Shown here: positions 44,097-58,137 of the stretch, piece by piece
How the letters are laid out: each line of letters starts with the position of its first letter
Numbering within the stretch: position 1 is the first letter of the stretch
Origin: Diphasiastrum complanatum
Taxonomy: Eukaryota > Streptophyta > Lycopodiopsida > Lycopodiales > Lycopodiaceae
NCBI GenBank assembly: GCA_029204225.1
Contig: CM055092.1
Coordinates: 13,876,059 to 13,940,058 of the forward strand
Direction: 5' to 3'
DNA: 64,000 bases
Position numbers and translations under genes: made by a program
The notes under the pieces: model-generated
Told to the model about the DNA's origin: nothing
The model's database searches: none
The model's input: the letters and a program-made list of their open reading frames with translations, nothing else

Positions 44097-45480
44097 AAGA
44101 AACAAACAAGCTCAAGGCAGACAGGAGAACAATAATAGTTCGTCCTATGTTGAAGAGCCAGAAAGCTCGAAGATGGGCAAAGAAAGATCGAATCATAGTA
44201 ATTCGACCACCTACATCTATGCAGACATGTGTGCAGTATCGACACCTGACACACAAGAGGTAATCCTTGATTCAAGAGCTACCTCAACTTCGTTACATCA
44301 ATATGAATAATGTTTGACTTTCAGAGTGTAGATCCATCAAGATTTATTATTCTTGGAGACAGATCAAAGCATCAAGTGAATGGTATTGGTTCGCTATGGC
44401 TCAACACAAACGGCAGAGACAGACAACTCGAAGACATTTTGTTCGTACCTACACTGCAATAGGAATCGCTATCAGTTACAAGAATAGTAGATGTTGGGAT
44501 GCGTGTGACGTTCTCAAACGAAGCATGCAATGTCATTGATGCAAGCACCAGTACATTGAATACACAAGGTAGAAGAAAAGGCAACCTGTATCACTTGAAG
44601 GTACGCCTACTTGTAGATCAAGTACATCAAACCCATGATGATTCATCAGATATTCTATGGCATAGGAGACTATGCCATACGAGCTCAATGGCATTGTATC
44701 AAGCAAGCCATCATGGAGCTATCATAGGGATGAGTGAGCATCTCGAATGCAACCAGTTTGATGACTTGTGATGCATGTATAATAGGTAAGATGTCACATA
44801 CTCCTTTTGTCAAAGACTCCTACAAAATGACAAAGATTCTGGAGCTAGTACGTTCGGACATCTGTGGACCTTTTATTGTGATCTCGGTAGGAGGGTCAAA
44901 GTATTATATCACCTTTATTGATGATTATAGTAAGTTCGCCCGAGTCTACTTCATTCACAATAAATCAGACGCATTCGACAAGTTCATAGAATATGTGAAC
45001 TGGGCAGAAAGATGCACAAGAAACAAGGTGAATCAGATTAGAATAGATTGAGGTGGAGAATACATCTCAAATCGATTCACTGATTTCTGCAATGATCGAG
45101 GAATCATCCACAAAAGGACAACATCCTATACACCGCAGCACAATGGTGTTGCAGAAAGAAAGAACATGACTCTCATGAAAGCCGCTAGGTGCATGATGGC
45201 CTATTCGAAGGCTCCAAGAGTGTTGTGGGCTGAAGCATTAGCTACAGCTACCTACATTCAGAATAGGACAGGAAAATCTGGTGTTCCTCATACAACACCA
45301 CAATGTGAACTAGGGTGGAGTAGAAAATCCAATTTGACTCATGTTTGAATCTTTGGTTGTGCAGCATATGCACATGTTCCTGAAAGCAGAACAAGGATAT
45401 CTTGTAGGATATGACAAGCATTCGTCATACTACAAAATCTATATACCAAAGACCAACACAGTGAAGACAGTCAGAGATGT
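44097..45480 (+). pseudogene. C5 protease and integrase
   Basis: Protease active site reads EVILDSRATSTS (44256-44290), with Arg in place of the Gly of Asp-Ser-Gly. GAG-pre-integrase: LWHRRLCHTSSMAL and CDACIIGKMSHTPF. Integrase core: LVRSDICGPF (first Asp), TFIDDYSKFARVYF, QIRID-stop-GGEYIS (second Asp followed by a TGA), TPQHNGVAERKN (Glu). Then VLWAEALATATYIQNR and VGYDKHSSYYKIYIPK. About four frame breaks. Confidence 0.88.
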
Positions 45481-46560
45481 CAAGTTCAATGAGACCAGAA
45501 CAATGGCCAACAATGATCCTATCAGTTATGAAGTTATTGGAAGACAATACTATGATCTACCAACTGCAACAGAGGAAGCAGAACACGAACATTCAGACAA
45601 AGATGTTCGAGTCGCAACGACGAATCAAATGAAGAAAGATTTGCAAGCTAGCCTACTACTACAATACCTGTAAACCGAAATGGTTCCGGACCTAGCAGAA
45701 TAGATAAAGGCAAGAGCATTGTGTTCCCAGAAGGATCTTCTAGAAGATCAACAAGAAAATGAAGAGCGCCAGCAAGATTTGTGCAAGGTAGCTCAGCTTC
45801 TACATCTGGAGAGTTTTGTGGATTCAGTACAGAACTGCAAACATTCAAGGAAGCAATTGAATGTCCAGACAAGGACAAATGGATCCAAGCCATGAATGAA
45901 GAGATGGAATCCATGAGGAAGAATGAGGTATGGACGTTGTAGCCATTATCAAATAAGCGAAAGACTGTACAATGCAAGTGGATATACAAGCTGAAGTATG
46001 GACTGAATGGAAATGTTTCAAAGTACAAAGCCAGACTCGTAGCGAAGGGTTTTTTTTAGAAATATGGTATCGACTATGCTGAGACCTTCTCTCCTATTGT
46101 GAAACATTCATCCCTACGCCTACTGTTTACATATGCAACCACTTATGATCTCAAGATTCACATCGTGGACAAAAAGACAGCGTTCTTATATGGTGAGCTA
46201 GACAAAGACTACATTTTGAACTCACTTCCTACTTATGCATGTAGAATACACAAGAGTATCTATGGTCTGAAGCAATCAGCACGAAATGGTATAAGAAGAA
46301 AGATCATGTCATGAAATCCTTAGGGTTCAAGCCACTAATAGCTGATTCCAATGGTTATGTAGGAATTATAGATGGGAAGATCATCATTGTAGCTGTATAT
46401 GTGGACGACACCCTGATATTGGTGAAGTGCGACATCTCGAAACATTTCAAGATTATAGACCTAGGAGAAGCCAGATCTTATTTTGGCTTACAGATTGACA
46501 GAGACTATGACAAAAGAAAGTTGTACATCCACCAGTCCAGATATACCCAAAAAATTCTAG
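45481..46560 (+). pseudogene. C5 reverse transcriptase
   Basis: DKWIQAMNEEMESMRKNEVW (about 45880), TVQCKWIYKLKYGLNG, KARLVAKGF, YAETFSPIVKHSSLRLLF, a degenerate IHIVDKKTAFLYGEL, SIYGLKQSARN, a one-base shift, then AVYVDDTLILV (catalytic, about 46395). DLGEARSYFGLQIDRD follows. Stops at two or three points. Confidence 0.9.
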
Positions 46561-47240
46561 AAGATTTCGGGATGATAAATCACAAAGGAGCAAATACTCC
46601 AATGCTTGCAGGAACAATCCTAATGAATGAAGATTGTTCGAAGATTGAAGAAGAAAGAGAATTGATGGAGCATATACCATACAGGAAGCTAATCGGATCA
46701 CTAATGTATCTTGCAGATAACACACACCCTGACATTGCTTATGCCGTGTTTAGAATGAGCCAATTCAGTACAAATCTAGGCTTGACTCATTGGAAGATTG
46801 CGAAACAAATCTTACAGTACCTTCAACTAACGAAGGATTTTGAAAAATTGTGTTATTCTCATGATGCAGGGTTCCAGATGCTTTCCTACAGTGATGCTAG
46901 CTGGGCATCTTTCAAGGACGACTACAAAAGTGTCTCAGGAGGGTGTACCATCGCAGCTGGTGCAGCAATTCTCTGGGTCAGCAAAAAATAGACCATCGTA
47001 GCTTAGTCATCCTGTGAAGCATAATACGTAGCAGCCGCAAAGATGGTCAATGAAATCGCTTGGCTCAAACAGTTCCTTGACGAACTAGGTGAACCTGACA
47101 AAGGATCTCGTGTTTCACTCAAGGACGAAACACATCGCAATCAAGTACCACTTGATAAGGGATCTGATCGAAAAAAAGAAGCTGCAAACTACTTTCATTG
47201 GTACGAAGAAGGGTTGTTGACATCTTCACAAAGGCCTTAG
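46561..47240 (+). pseudogene. C5 RNase H
   Basis: YRKLIGSLMYLADNTHPDIAYAV, LSYSDASWASFKDDYKSVSG, ILWVSKK-stop, SSCEA, VNEIAWLKQFLDELG, DLIRKKEAAN-like and DIFTKAL-type remnants in the last frame. The order is normal. Frame breaks occur at 46989 and in the last 150 bp. Confidence 0.85.
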
Positions 47241-47299
47241 ACAAAGGTCTGTTCGAGAAACAGAGGAGCAGACTTGGAGTCATCAAGCTACCATGCTTT

Positions 47300-48147
47300 G
47301 AGAGGGAGCTGAAGAAACAGTGTTTCTATTATGCTAGCTCTCGACTCGCAACCTAACGAATATCTCGAAGTCGAATACCTTGAAGACGAAATGTTTGCTA
47401 ACAACAGGAGCTCATTAGAAGGTCAAATGACGCGAAACAAAAAATATTCGAGACACTCGAAGGTCGAATATTTTCTACACCCCACATTCCAAAAGACTAG
47501 GAAGATCAAACAAGTACCATGAAGTACAAATTCTTGATATGATATGATGACGTCAGAAGAAGAGCGTTAGGACGTGCCTAATCCGCCGCTCTTGTAATCT
47601 GTGACTAGTCTTAAATTGTTTAATCTATCTAATCAAGATATTGTTCTAAATATATGCAGTTGCTAGATGCACTAATGAAGATCTAGATACAGAATAGAGA
47701 AGTCCGCCAGACATTGTAAGCAGGATCCACAGAGATCCAAGAAGTCCGCTAGTAAGTGAGACACTATTCGTGGGAGAACACCGCTTCTCTCACACCAATG
47801 TGTTGTGTGGGTCTGTCACATAGTGCTTAAACCAAGAGGATCAATAGATGATGTTGTAGCTGTTATGCACATATCATTCTAAATTATCTAATCTCGATTG
47901 AATTATTGTCTGCTTATTGTTCAAGTATCTCATTCGCTTGTTTATCTATTCTGCACATAGGTTCAATCTTGTTGAATGCTGAATTAACTTAAACATAGGT
48001 CAGCAGTGTCTATCTACATTTTGGAAGATTGTAGGAATGATATAACAGGCAGTGACCAGCATTCATATCCGAACTCCATCCAAATTTATTCGCGTTTCAT
48101 TCAATTCGATTCGCATCATCAACGATATCAGAGCTTCATTCCCAACA
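47300..48147 (+). repeat. C5 polypurine tract and 3' LTR
   Basis: GAGAGGGAGC precedes TGAAGAAACAGTG at 47310. The LTR ends TTCCCAACA at 48147, followed by the target duplicate TATGG. It is 838 bp, versus 871 bp for the 5' LTR, mostly from a deletion near 47700. Confidence 0.92.
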
Positions 48148-49500
48148 TATGGTGCTATTTTATGTTGAAAGACATTCTTTTCCTCTCGAGTCATTCCTTA
48201 TGGATATAACATTGTTTGTAAATACTAAATAATATCGACATATATTGATTTTTTGATATTTAACAACATCAATTCTTCATCAAGTAGATTGTCAGATATA
48301 GGACCTGATAAGTCTGGTTTATTAACCAGATACTTTATAGCGTAATGGTTGACATGAAACGTGAATGCACAACTCAATAAATAGTGTTGAAATTCTTTAT
48401 TGAATGAATCATGTCCAAAGTCTCCCGCTCAGTAGCAGAGAAATTCTTTTCAGATACAGACAATTGCTTGCCTGCATAGTATATAGAATAATCTCTTTTT
48501 GCATCCATTTTCTGACAGAATGCTTCCAATTGCAAAAGAAGACGTATCCACATAAACATGGAATTTCTTGGTCCAATCAGGGGGTCATAAAATTGGAGCA
48601 GTCTTCAATTTAATTTTTAGTTCTTCAAGAGACTTCTGGCAATCTGCACTCCACTCATATATAACATCTTTCTTTAATAACTTGTTCAAAGGAGCTACCA
48701 GAATGACATAATCTTGTATGAATCTTCGATAATAACCCAAATGGCCAAGAAAACCTCTTAACTCCCTTAGATTGGTTGGAGGTAAGAGTGCATCAATAAC
48801 TTTGACCTTATCCTGATCAACTTTGATATCTCGCTCTGAAATTCGATGTCCCAAAATAATACATTTAGTCATTCCAAAATAACTTTTCTCGGGATGTAAT
48901 AATATAGATGTTTCTCTACACCTTTTTAACGTCTGTTGGAGCTTCTCCAAATGTTCTTTATGTGAACTAAAAGTACAGAAATCATCTATAAATATTTCCA
49001 AAAATTTTCTCAAGAAGTCTTGAAATATGACTGTCATTATACTTTGAAATGTGGCAGGTGCATTGCAAAGTCCGAATGAAATTCTGCTATATGCAGAGGT
49101 ACCCCAGTCTGTTGTAAAGGTCGTTTTATCTCGATCCTCTGGTCTAATTTGAACTTGATAGTAACCAAAAAAAACCATTGAAAAAACTACATTCTTTCAT
49201 AACCAGCAACTTTATCCAATATCGTATCTGTAAAGGGCAAAGGATGATAATCCTTTTTCGTTGCTGCGTTTAGTTTTCTAAAGTCCTGACATATTCGGAT
49301 TTTACCAGTTTTCTTCTTTGGAACCACCACAATGGGCGACACTCATTCACTACTTAAAACTGGATAAATTATCCCGGCTTCAAGAGACTTATCTAGTTCT
49401 TCTTTCACCATCAAGGAATATTTAGGATTCAATCTGTACTACCTTTGTCGGATTAGTAGAGCATCTGTCTTTAAATCAATTCGGTGCTCTCCAAATTTGC
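48148..49500 (-). pseudogene. Athila/Tat-type gypsy RT and RNase H
   Basis: From 49500: GEHRIDLKTDALLIRQR, RLNPKYSLMVKEELDKSLEAGIIYPV, VSPIVVVPKK-TGKIRICQDFRKLNAATKKD, HPLPFTDTILDKVAGYE, GYYQVQIRPEDRDKTTF, FGLCNAPATFQ and FIDDFCTFSS (catalytic, as Ile-Asp-Asp). Next come GHRISERDIKVDQDK and WSADCQKSLEELK. RNase H has DYSIYYAGKQLS and FSATERETLDMI, and the spacer AIKYLVNKPDLSGPISD. DFRKLN and FGLCNAPATFQ place it in the Athila/Tat (OTA) group. Its frame continues across copia C5 at 41795-41853. Confidence 0.88.
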
Positions 49501-49849
49501 TAGGGATACTTTTTAAATCCTTCAAGTCCCACGCAAAAATGTCTATAAATTCTTTAGTGACTTGTAATATAGACTACCATCAACTTGATAAGTGAGTACA
49601 AAAATATATATTTTTTTCCCTGTTCAAGAGGTATTCTTAAAATTTCATCAGTGTCAATAATTCCCGTAGTAAGATTTATCTCACTTTTCTCATGCACTTC
49701 TCTGTTTTGGGACTTGCTTGGCTCTGCTTCTTCCTTTAATTCATAGCATTCCAGATATCAAATATCTATATAATTCGATGTATCGATTTCAGATTTTGAG
49801 GTAGAAGAGGATTTAGATCCCGAAGTATAACTGGAATCTGATTGAGTTT

Positions 49850-50260
49850 TGCCTTTATATTTGTCATTTTAACCAACTCATATGGACTTGCTTATTAGTT
49901 TCTTTTATAGACAATCAGAAGTCCCATTTTTTTTCAAAGAGTAATCACATCAGCTTTATATAGCCATGGTCGACCCAATAATATTGGATATGTAGGAATT
50001 GCTACCGGTTTAATTACCACGAAATTTAGCAGAAACAATTATTCCCCTTCAATTCTTACTTCAACATTGTTGAGTAGTCCCACTAGCCGCTTTCTCCTAG
50101 TTTGGTCGGCTAGCCTCAAGAACTTATTAGTAGGTGTAATGTGAGTCAGTCCAAGCTCATGAGCAGTATCTTCTGTGATGATATTCACTCAAGATCCTAA
50201 ATCAACTGGCACATTAGAGATAATACATCTTTTTATCTATAATTCGATCTTTGGAGCTCC
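49850..50260 (-). pseudogene. Athila/Tat-type gypsy protease
   Basis: The minus strand reads RCIISNVPVDLGS-x-VNIITEDTAHELGLTHI, FLRLADQTRRKRLVGLLNNVEV and PTYPILLGRPWLYKADVI. Asp-Leu-Gly in the active site and LLGRPWL are typical of Athila/Tat proteases. One or two stops. The interval 49500-49850 is the protease-RT linker. Confidence 0.82.
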
Positions 50261-51910
50261 TCAATCATCCATTTTCACCTTATTAATGTTTACTACAGGT
50301 AGTCCTGGTTTCCTCCTCCGTCTTCTCACTCATAATTCTTTTAGCTATTTTTGATAGAAGACATTGTCTTCTAAAAGTTGTTTAAAAGTTATGCTTGGTC
50401 ATAAATTACCAGGGTCTTCTATTATGTCATAACTTGTTCTTGATAGCAAAGGTTTATCAATCTTTGATCTTATAAGAACTGTAGTATTTAAAGGTTTCTC
50501 AAAGGTAATCTTTTTCTTTGATTTATTTACCTCCTTGCTGAGAAGTTGTTCTACTTCTTGTGCTATATCTGGAGCACAATATTTTTTATCATTCCTATCG
50601 TAAACAAGATCGTCTTTTATATCCTCTTGTGTAATAGATTTATTGACTTTTTCTCTCAAATCTGTCTTTGTTTTTAGAGATTTTTTCTTTTTCTTTGGCG
50701 ATTATGTTATGGGTCGAATTTGATTTTGTCGTTTCTGTTTGGTCTTGCTTCTAGTGCTCACTTCAAAATACTTCAATATACTTTCGATACTTCAAAATCA
50801 ATATCACTCGGCCACTTTGTTTCTTCTTCAGAAAGTTTGATCTGGTATACCACTTCATTTTTAACTTCAGCGTCTTTAGTGGCTTCAGGTTTTACATATT
50901 TTACCAGCAGCTTTTTGACTGGTGGTTTTGGACGTTCTGAAGTTACATGTCCTTAAGCTCTGCAATTTTCGCACAAGGGCACATATCCAAGGGCACAAGG
51001 GCACATATCCAATTTGCTTCTTTGGTTCAAGACATTTATTAGAATAATATCCAGGTGTTCCACAATTATAACATGTAAGTACATGTTTTGTTCTTTGAGC
51101 ACTAGTCTTTTGTTCATTGGGTATTTATTTTTGTACTGGAATAAACTTCCTTACAAGAGATTTATGTGAAGTAGAGGCTGGCGTAGTTTTAGTTTTTGTA
51201 TTGGTAGTTTGTACTTCATATGCACTATCACTAGGATCTACTTCCATTAAATACACAACTTCATTATCGGAATTCCCTTCCTCATCACTTTCTTCAACAT
51301 AAGAAACATGCATTTTAGCTCTGCATTCAGAATGATGGTGACCTTCCTTATTACACTTTGTACACCATACATTCGATTTTCCTACTGTGTTAGTAGATTT
51401 TCCCCTGTTCTTCAATTGAAGAATGTGAATTTTTAAATCATCAAATTTCTTTCCAAGTTCCGATACTTCATTCTTCCATAAGCTTTGTTGTTTCCGATTG
51501 ATCTTTTTTGGATCTTCCATTCTTTTTCGATCTTTTGAACGTGTTTTATGGCATTTTGAAGTTTTCCTTGGAGATTCATCTTCACTTGAGCTATCTGAAT
51601 CTGAACTGGAACTTGATGTTGAACTAGTTTTCGATTCAGTGTCTGATTCTTGGTCATATGAGGAATACATGTGTCTTTTCTTTTTAAGAAGTTCCTTTTT
51701 TGACCTTCGACTTCTAGGTATCCGAGAAGTCTCATAATTCTCTACAGTAGCTATGACATGCTCTAGACTATCAGTAGGTCCTTGTATGTAATATCGATCT
51801 ATTATTTTGGGTAATCCCCTTAAGAACCATTCGATTTTCATGGCCACTGGATAAACTCCGGTTAATTGACCAATTAATTTCTCTGAGACAGTAATGGGCT
51901 GGACCCATAT
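50261..51910 (-). pseudogene. Athila/Tat-type gypsy gag, C-terminal two thirds
   Basis: Frame 51125-51913 has a capsid end (YPVAMKIEWFLRGLPKIIDRYY), a Ser/Asp/Glu-rich stretch (SDTESKTSSTSSSSSDSDSS) and the knuckle CTKCNKEGHHHSEC (about 51340). A second knuckle, CYNCGTPGYYSNKC, lies near 51040-51080 and a third, CENC-like, near 50960, with an 18-bp duplication beside it. 50399-50659 continues to the protease. The gag start is missing; copia RT abuts at 51905. Confidence 0.8.
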
Positions 51911-52530
51911 CAATCATCATGTATTCATGTGCTAGCATGCATTTTGTATCCTTCACTAAATTTAGATTTTTACTAAACAGTAACGTATCATCTACAAAAA
52001 GAGTGATGATTATGAAGGAGTTCGATACAGACTTGAAATAGACATTCGATTCTGCCGAGTTTGGAATAAAACCATTTTCTGAAACTAGGCTCGTGGTGAC
52101 TGTTTCAGACCATATAGGGCCTTGTGGATTTTTCACACTAGGTGCTCCTTACCCTTCATTTCGTATTAAATCTCCTCTTCTATGGTCCCGTTGAGGAAAG
52201 TGGTCTAGACATCCATTTGGTGGACTTCGAGATCTACTACAACTACATAGGAGAGTAGTAATCGAATCGAAGCATGTTTCACAACAGGGCTAAAGGTCTC
52301 AGAATAATCTAGATCTGAAATCTGGGAGAAGCCTTTGGTGACCAGAAGGCCTTGTATCGATTCAATCTTCCATCAACATCATACTTCGCTTTGAATATCC
52401 ACTTGCATGGAATCAGATTTCGATCCTTTGGTAGCTCAGTTACAGTCCACGTTTGATTCTCGATCAAAAAATCGAATTCTGTGTCCATTGCAGCTTTTCA
52501 CTGATCAACATTAGGTGTTGACATGTATAT
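51905..52530 (-). pseudogene. Copia RT fragment
   Basis: From 52500: EFDFLIENQTWTVTELPKDRN, LIPCKWIFKAKYDVDGRLNRYKA, later GPIWSETVTTSLVSENGFIPNSAESN, ITLFVDDTLLFSKN (catalytic as Phe-Val-Asp-Asp) and MIDMGPAHYCL. Same clade as the C1, C2 and C4 RTs. Truncated at both ends, with the left end joined to gypsy gag. Confidence 0.82.
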
Positions 52531-53801
<1,271 letters not shown>

Positions 53802-54019
53802 AATATAGAATGCTAATCAAAACTCCTGAACCATACGATTATATCCTATTCCATAATGTCACCACATGCTCCTTCCTTGCGGCGTTTGGTTTTTCTTCTA
53901 GAATTTCCAACAAGAAACATTTGAACCATGCCTTTAACAGAAGAAAACAAGGGCTACACACCTTCCTAGAATTGGGAGTGCTGATCACACACACTCTCTC
54001 TCTCCTCAAACATGAAAAC

Positions 54020-54020
<1 letters not shown>

Positions 54021-54063
<43 letters not shown>
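54021..54063 (+). repeat. (CA)n microsatellite, about 43 bp
   Basis: A perfect CA run about 220 bp after the GA tract. Confidence 0.97.
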
Positions 54064-54066
<3 letters not shown>

Positions 54067-54299
54067 GCGGATGACATCTCATACATACACATGCCAAAAT
54101 TTCAATAACATGCTTGAGTCCCAAAACTTACAATGATTCAAAACCTTTCAATAAAAAGCTATGCTAATTATGATGCCTGAAGAAACATGAAGTTTCTATC
54201 CACAAAGCATTGCTATCTTGTGAACAAAAACCTATAGAAACACACGGAAAACCATTAGGACTGCATTAGGAGCAGTTCAGGCCATTTTAGGCCAAAACA

Positions 54300-54530
54300 A
54301 GCCTTCATCCGATGAGTTCATCCAATGAGTTGCATCCAACATCCGACGAGTTGCATCCGACATTGCATTCGACGAGTTGCATCCGAAGGGCACATTTTAC
54401 TAGAATTCATGTTGTTGTAACCTAGTCTACTCCCCTATGTCATGCCTAGAAAAGTAGGGTGGGGGAGCAGCACCCTCACACACAATCTACTCGCCTATGT
54501 CACACCTAGAAAAGTAGGGTGAGTTAAGAC
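54300..54530 (+). repeat. Degenerate short tandem repeats
   Basis: 54306-54390 holds about five copies of a CATCCGACGAGTTG-type unit at irregular spacing. 54426-54530 holds two copies of a 60-bp unit beginning TCTACTC and containing CCTAGAAAAGTAGGGTG. Both are non-coding. Confidence 0.7.
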
Positions 54531-54698
54531 CATCCTTACAGAGGCTCTTAAATGGTTGCTATCCTAATGGTAAAATCATTATTTCATGTCTGGCCGCTAT
54601 CCATGCCAAGTGACCTCTGTCTCCCTACGTGTATTTCCCTCGCTAATGCGTCGACTCACTCTATTTTCTCTTTCTCTCTTGCTCACTCTCGTTATGGT

Positions 54699-54852
<154 letters not shown>

Positions 54853-55066
54853 TATGCAGGTGCTCACTGAGCAGAAGTCTGACGTACACTACCTGAGCGG
54901 AAATCAGTCAATCAGCATCATCCCAGTCCAGCCATCTTCTATAGGCAGCAACGTCGTGGTATCAATCAGCATCATCAGATATCAATCGTCAATCAGCATC
55001 ATTTCATCTGTGTTTAAACTATTCGTGTCTAACTTGCAGGATAAATGATATAAGGTTGTGAATATC

Positions 55067-56030
55067 ATGTCTGAAAATCCCAACCAACAAGTAGTGACTC
55101 CGGAGTTTGTACAAAACAATGTTTCATACAGAACTCCATAAAATAAAAGCAGATCCGCCAGAAGGAGGAGATTGCTCTATAGGAGACAAGCCAAGAATAG
55201 GGCTTTGTCAGTACTTAGTATAGGCACAGCCGGTGTGTCTAAATGTGGCGATGGTAGATTAACTTTAGATGCTAGTGTACAGTCACTTTAGATGCCAGTG
55301 TACAGTCACTTAGAAGTAGTACAGTAGAGCACATTGGGAGTAGCAAAACCGGTTTGGTTATAGGCGTGCGTCATCTATTGACATTACATCATGTCATGCT
55401 ACCATCGCCTTAGCGTCTTGACGTAGAGTTTGTTGGAAGTAGTGCAATGCCATCAGATTGTAGGAGTCTATCCACCAAGTTTAGAGTTTGTGATGGTATG
55501 CAAAATATCCCATCTTATAGGTCATCTGAGATAGAGGTAGAAGCAGAGAGTGTGGAGTTGGTTACACTCAAACATGTTCATAGTAATCTTTCATATTTGA
55601 CTCTTGAAGTGGAATGCAGAAGTGAGAGGAAGAGGAAGATTCGTCGCAGGTGTATGGAAAAACGCAGAGCCAGGGCTTTGCAATTTACCGTTTAGGAAGA
55701 GGATACACATTTGATGTCCCATGACTCTGATATCAGAAGAGACCTTCTACGCATGTTACAAATGATTCGATGTCCAATGTTGATGTTAGGGAGGAGGACA
55801 ACAGTGTTTGTTACACCTGAGCAAGTGCATAATCACCCATCGAATAGGATTCCGGAGAAAGAATCTAGATCCGCTAGGAGTAGAAGGTTGAACCGTAGAT
55901 GCCAAGCTAAGCTGAAATATCGAACCTTGCAATTGTCTGGTACAGTGAGAAGGGCAAGTATAAATAATGAGCCGGACATAAATAGTGAGAGTAGAAGGCT
56001 TTTAACTCACCATTTTCATATTAGAGTCTA
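55067..56030 (+). pseudogene. Unrecognised arginine-rich repeat protein, three units
   Basis: A plus-strand coding region opens MSENPNQQVVTPEFV at 55067, just after an acceptor-like AACTTGCAG (55031-55039). Three units of about 45 residues share the pattern VTPExVxNxxSxRxPxxxSRSARxRRLxRRxQAKxRxL: unit 1 at 55094-55230, unit 2 at about 55561-55692 and unit 3 at about 55810-55950. Between them lie Ser/Val-rich spacers. Stops occur inside unit 1 (TAA, 55139) and after units 1 and 2. A 23-bp direct duplication (GATGCTAGTGTACAGTCACT type) lies at 55265-55310. I recognise no family. A basic DNA- or RNA-binding protein, or the N-terminal part of a transposon protein, is possible. Confidence 0.45.
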
Positions 56031-56288
56031 ATCTGCTCGACAAGTAAATTGTTTTACAAAAAAACACAATAAAAGAGGTAGGGCAAGTAAAAATCCTACT
56101 TTGAAATAGCAAATAATACTGGTCTATCTTCGAGATCCAAATGATGTAAACAATAAACCTACTTTCACCAAAACTTGGCCATCATTCACACATTGACATG
56201 ACGTTGCTCAAACATGAAATAAGATAAGTAAAGTAGGATTAAAATGCACTTCTCTGCTATCCATTGTACCTTAAGTAATAACATAGTT

Positions 56289-56371
56289 GAAGGAATGTAT
56301 AATTTGAAAGCTTTACTAACTTCACTATAGCCAAAAAAATGCCCTTCTTAGTTCCCACAAGGATGCCCCTT
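56289..56371 (-). pseudogene. Copia integrase C-terminal scrap (C3-like)
   Basis: The minus strand reads RGILVGTKKGIFFGYSEVSK, then AFKLYIPS. It closely parallels the C3 integrase end at 24400-24480 (GIFVGYSEVSKAYKVYIP). The surrounding 56250-57100 may be further decayed copia coding but is not readable. Confidence 0.65.
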
Positions 56372-58137
56372 TTCTTACATGGTTATTATTGTGGATGGAT
56401 GTAAGTGAGCATATTATCCTTAACATGGTAGATAGTTAGGATGGAATAACAATGTTGGGAAATGTCTTAAACAATGCATTAAGTTTATATGATTTCTCAT
56501 ACAGCACAACATATTTGTAGCAAACAACTAGCTCTATTAATCAATCATATCTGAATAGCCAAATACCACTTCAGGTTTTCTCACCAAAATCACAAGTTAC
56601 AAAATGATGGTTCAAAATAAAAACCTTCAACCATCTGACTTTTGTGCCATGAAGTAATCCCTACAAGAAAATGTATTTACTTCACGTGCTACATCCTAGG
56701 CACTAGTAATCTTTGAAAGCTTGCCCTAGATGGATCTAAATGTCATTAAAGGAGTATTGTTAGAGACCACACATAGAATATCCAATCATTCTAGTCTTAT
56801 GTTAAATTACAACTTGAGATAAGAAGTCAAATTTGTTTTTTTGCCTCCACTACCAATTTTGATTCTTTGTTGCTAAATTGAGACGACCCACTGCCCTCCA
56901 CATACATGACCACAAGTAAGAATATTAGCTTTTCTACTTGCTTCATGAAACAAGTAGCTCCCTTAAAGACCATGGTAGCTCAATGTAGGTCCTCTTGAAC
57001 TTCTTTACCATGCCACAAAATCATAGGTATACCATGACAATGAGCCCTTGATCACTAACTATTGACATTCTCTATTGCTAGATTTGCATATTGAGAAAAA
57101 GGGCTTTGATATGCTCCATACAAGCACACAACATGCAAGAAAGATGACTACTTTTCAAGCTTGCTTCATTTGAAAATAAGCCCCCTTTCCAAAGAATGCT
57201 CTATGTTGCTACTGTTGGAACTTCCTCTCAACTTTTTGGATGTTATTTATGCTAATGTCCATGTTGATATGATATACTTATGCGTGTGTACATATAAGCC
57301 ATGCAATTGATGAAGACATCCACAAGGCATGTTCTCAAGCTTTCACTTGCTTCACAAACTTTTGTCAACCATTCAGATAGGTAGGGCAAGGATAAAGAGT
57401 TCACATGTCAAGGTATACGCAATTTGAGAAAAAGACAAAATTGGAAAGGTTGTCACATCCCTACACTTGAGGACAATACTCATCCAATATAATAGTGAGG
57501 TCTCCTAGTATTATATGCATGAATATTGCAAAATACAAGGTTGCAAATGTTTTGAGACATTAACCACATACTCAAGATTACGCAAAGGTACGACCTTACT
57601 TGGAATAATGTTTTATGTGTGGTGCCAAGGTGCCAATTTTGACATTGACATAGAGCTGGACAACCAAAATAAGACAAACATAAAAACTTCATCATTCTAA
57701 GAGGAAAAACAATTCTTAATTCATTTTGAGAGTGTTTTGAAATTGACATTTAGTTAAAAAAAAAACCCTCATACTTCTTAACCTTGGGAGAAGAAAAACC
57801 TTCTTAATTCATTTTTGGAGTGTTCTACTATCCTAAAGGGACACATATCAAGCACTCCTAGTCCTAAACATTAAGGCTCTTATGCTTGTAATGCACAAGT
57901 AATCATGACGTGTCAAAAATTTAGTTGAAAAAAAATAATCTAAAAAGATTATTGGAGATTTTAATATCACTACCAACTATTATAATCTCCATTATCGTCC
58001 AAGTCTAGGTATTACAAGAAGCTGGACGCTCACGATCCACGCCACCATGGGGCTCACTCACCCTCCGTACCCTAGAGACATCAACTTAGGTTCAAGCAAT
58101 AACCATCCTCCAATGATGGCGACATCCCATACCATTG
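56372..58137. other. Non-coding interval
   Basis: AT-rich, with no gene I can support and no LTR end until the family B LTR begins at 58138. Short frames lack recognisable motifs. Confidence 0.4.

Larger units (their letters stand above)
41854..48147 (+). mobile_element. Full-length copia element C5
   Basis: A complete structure: 5' LTR, primer site, gag, protease, integrase, RT, RNase H, polypurine tract, 3' LTR. It is flanked by the perfect 5-bp target duplication TATGG (41849-41853 and 48148-48152). It is inserted in, and antisense to, a gypsy pol. The LTRs are clearly alike but carry frequent substitutions and an indel of about 30 bp, and the ORF has many stops, so the insertion is not recent. 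It cannot now make a full polyprotein. Confidence 0.93.
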
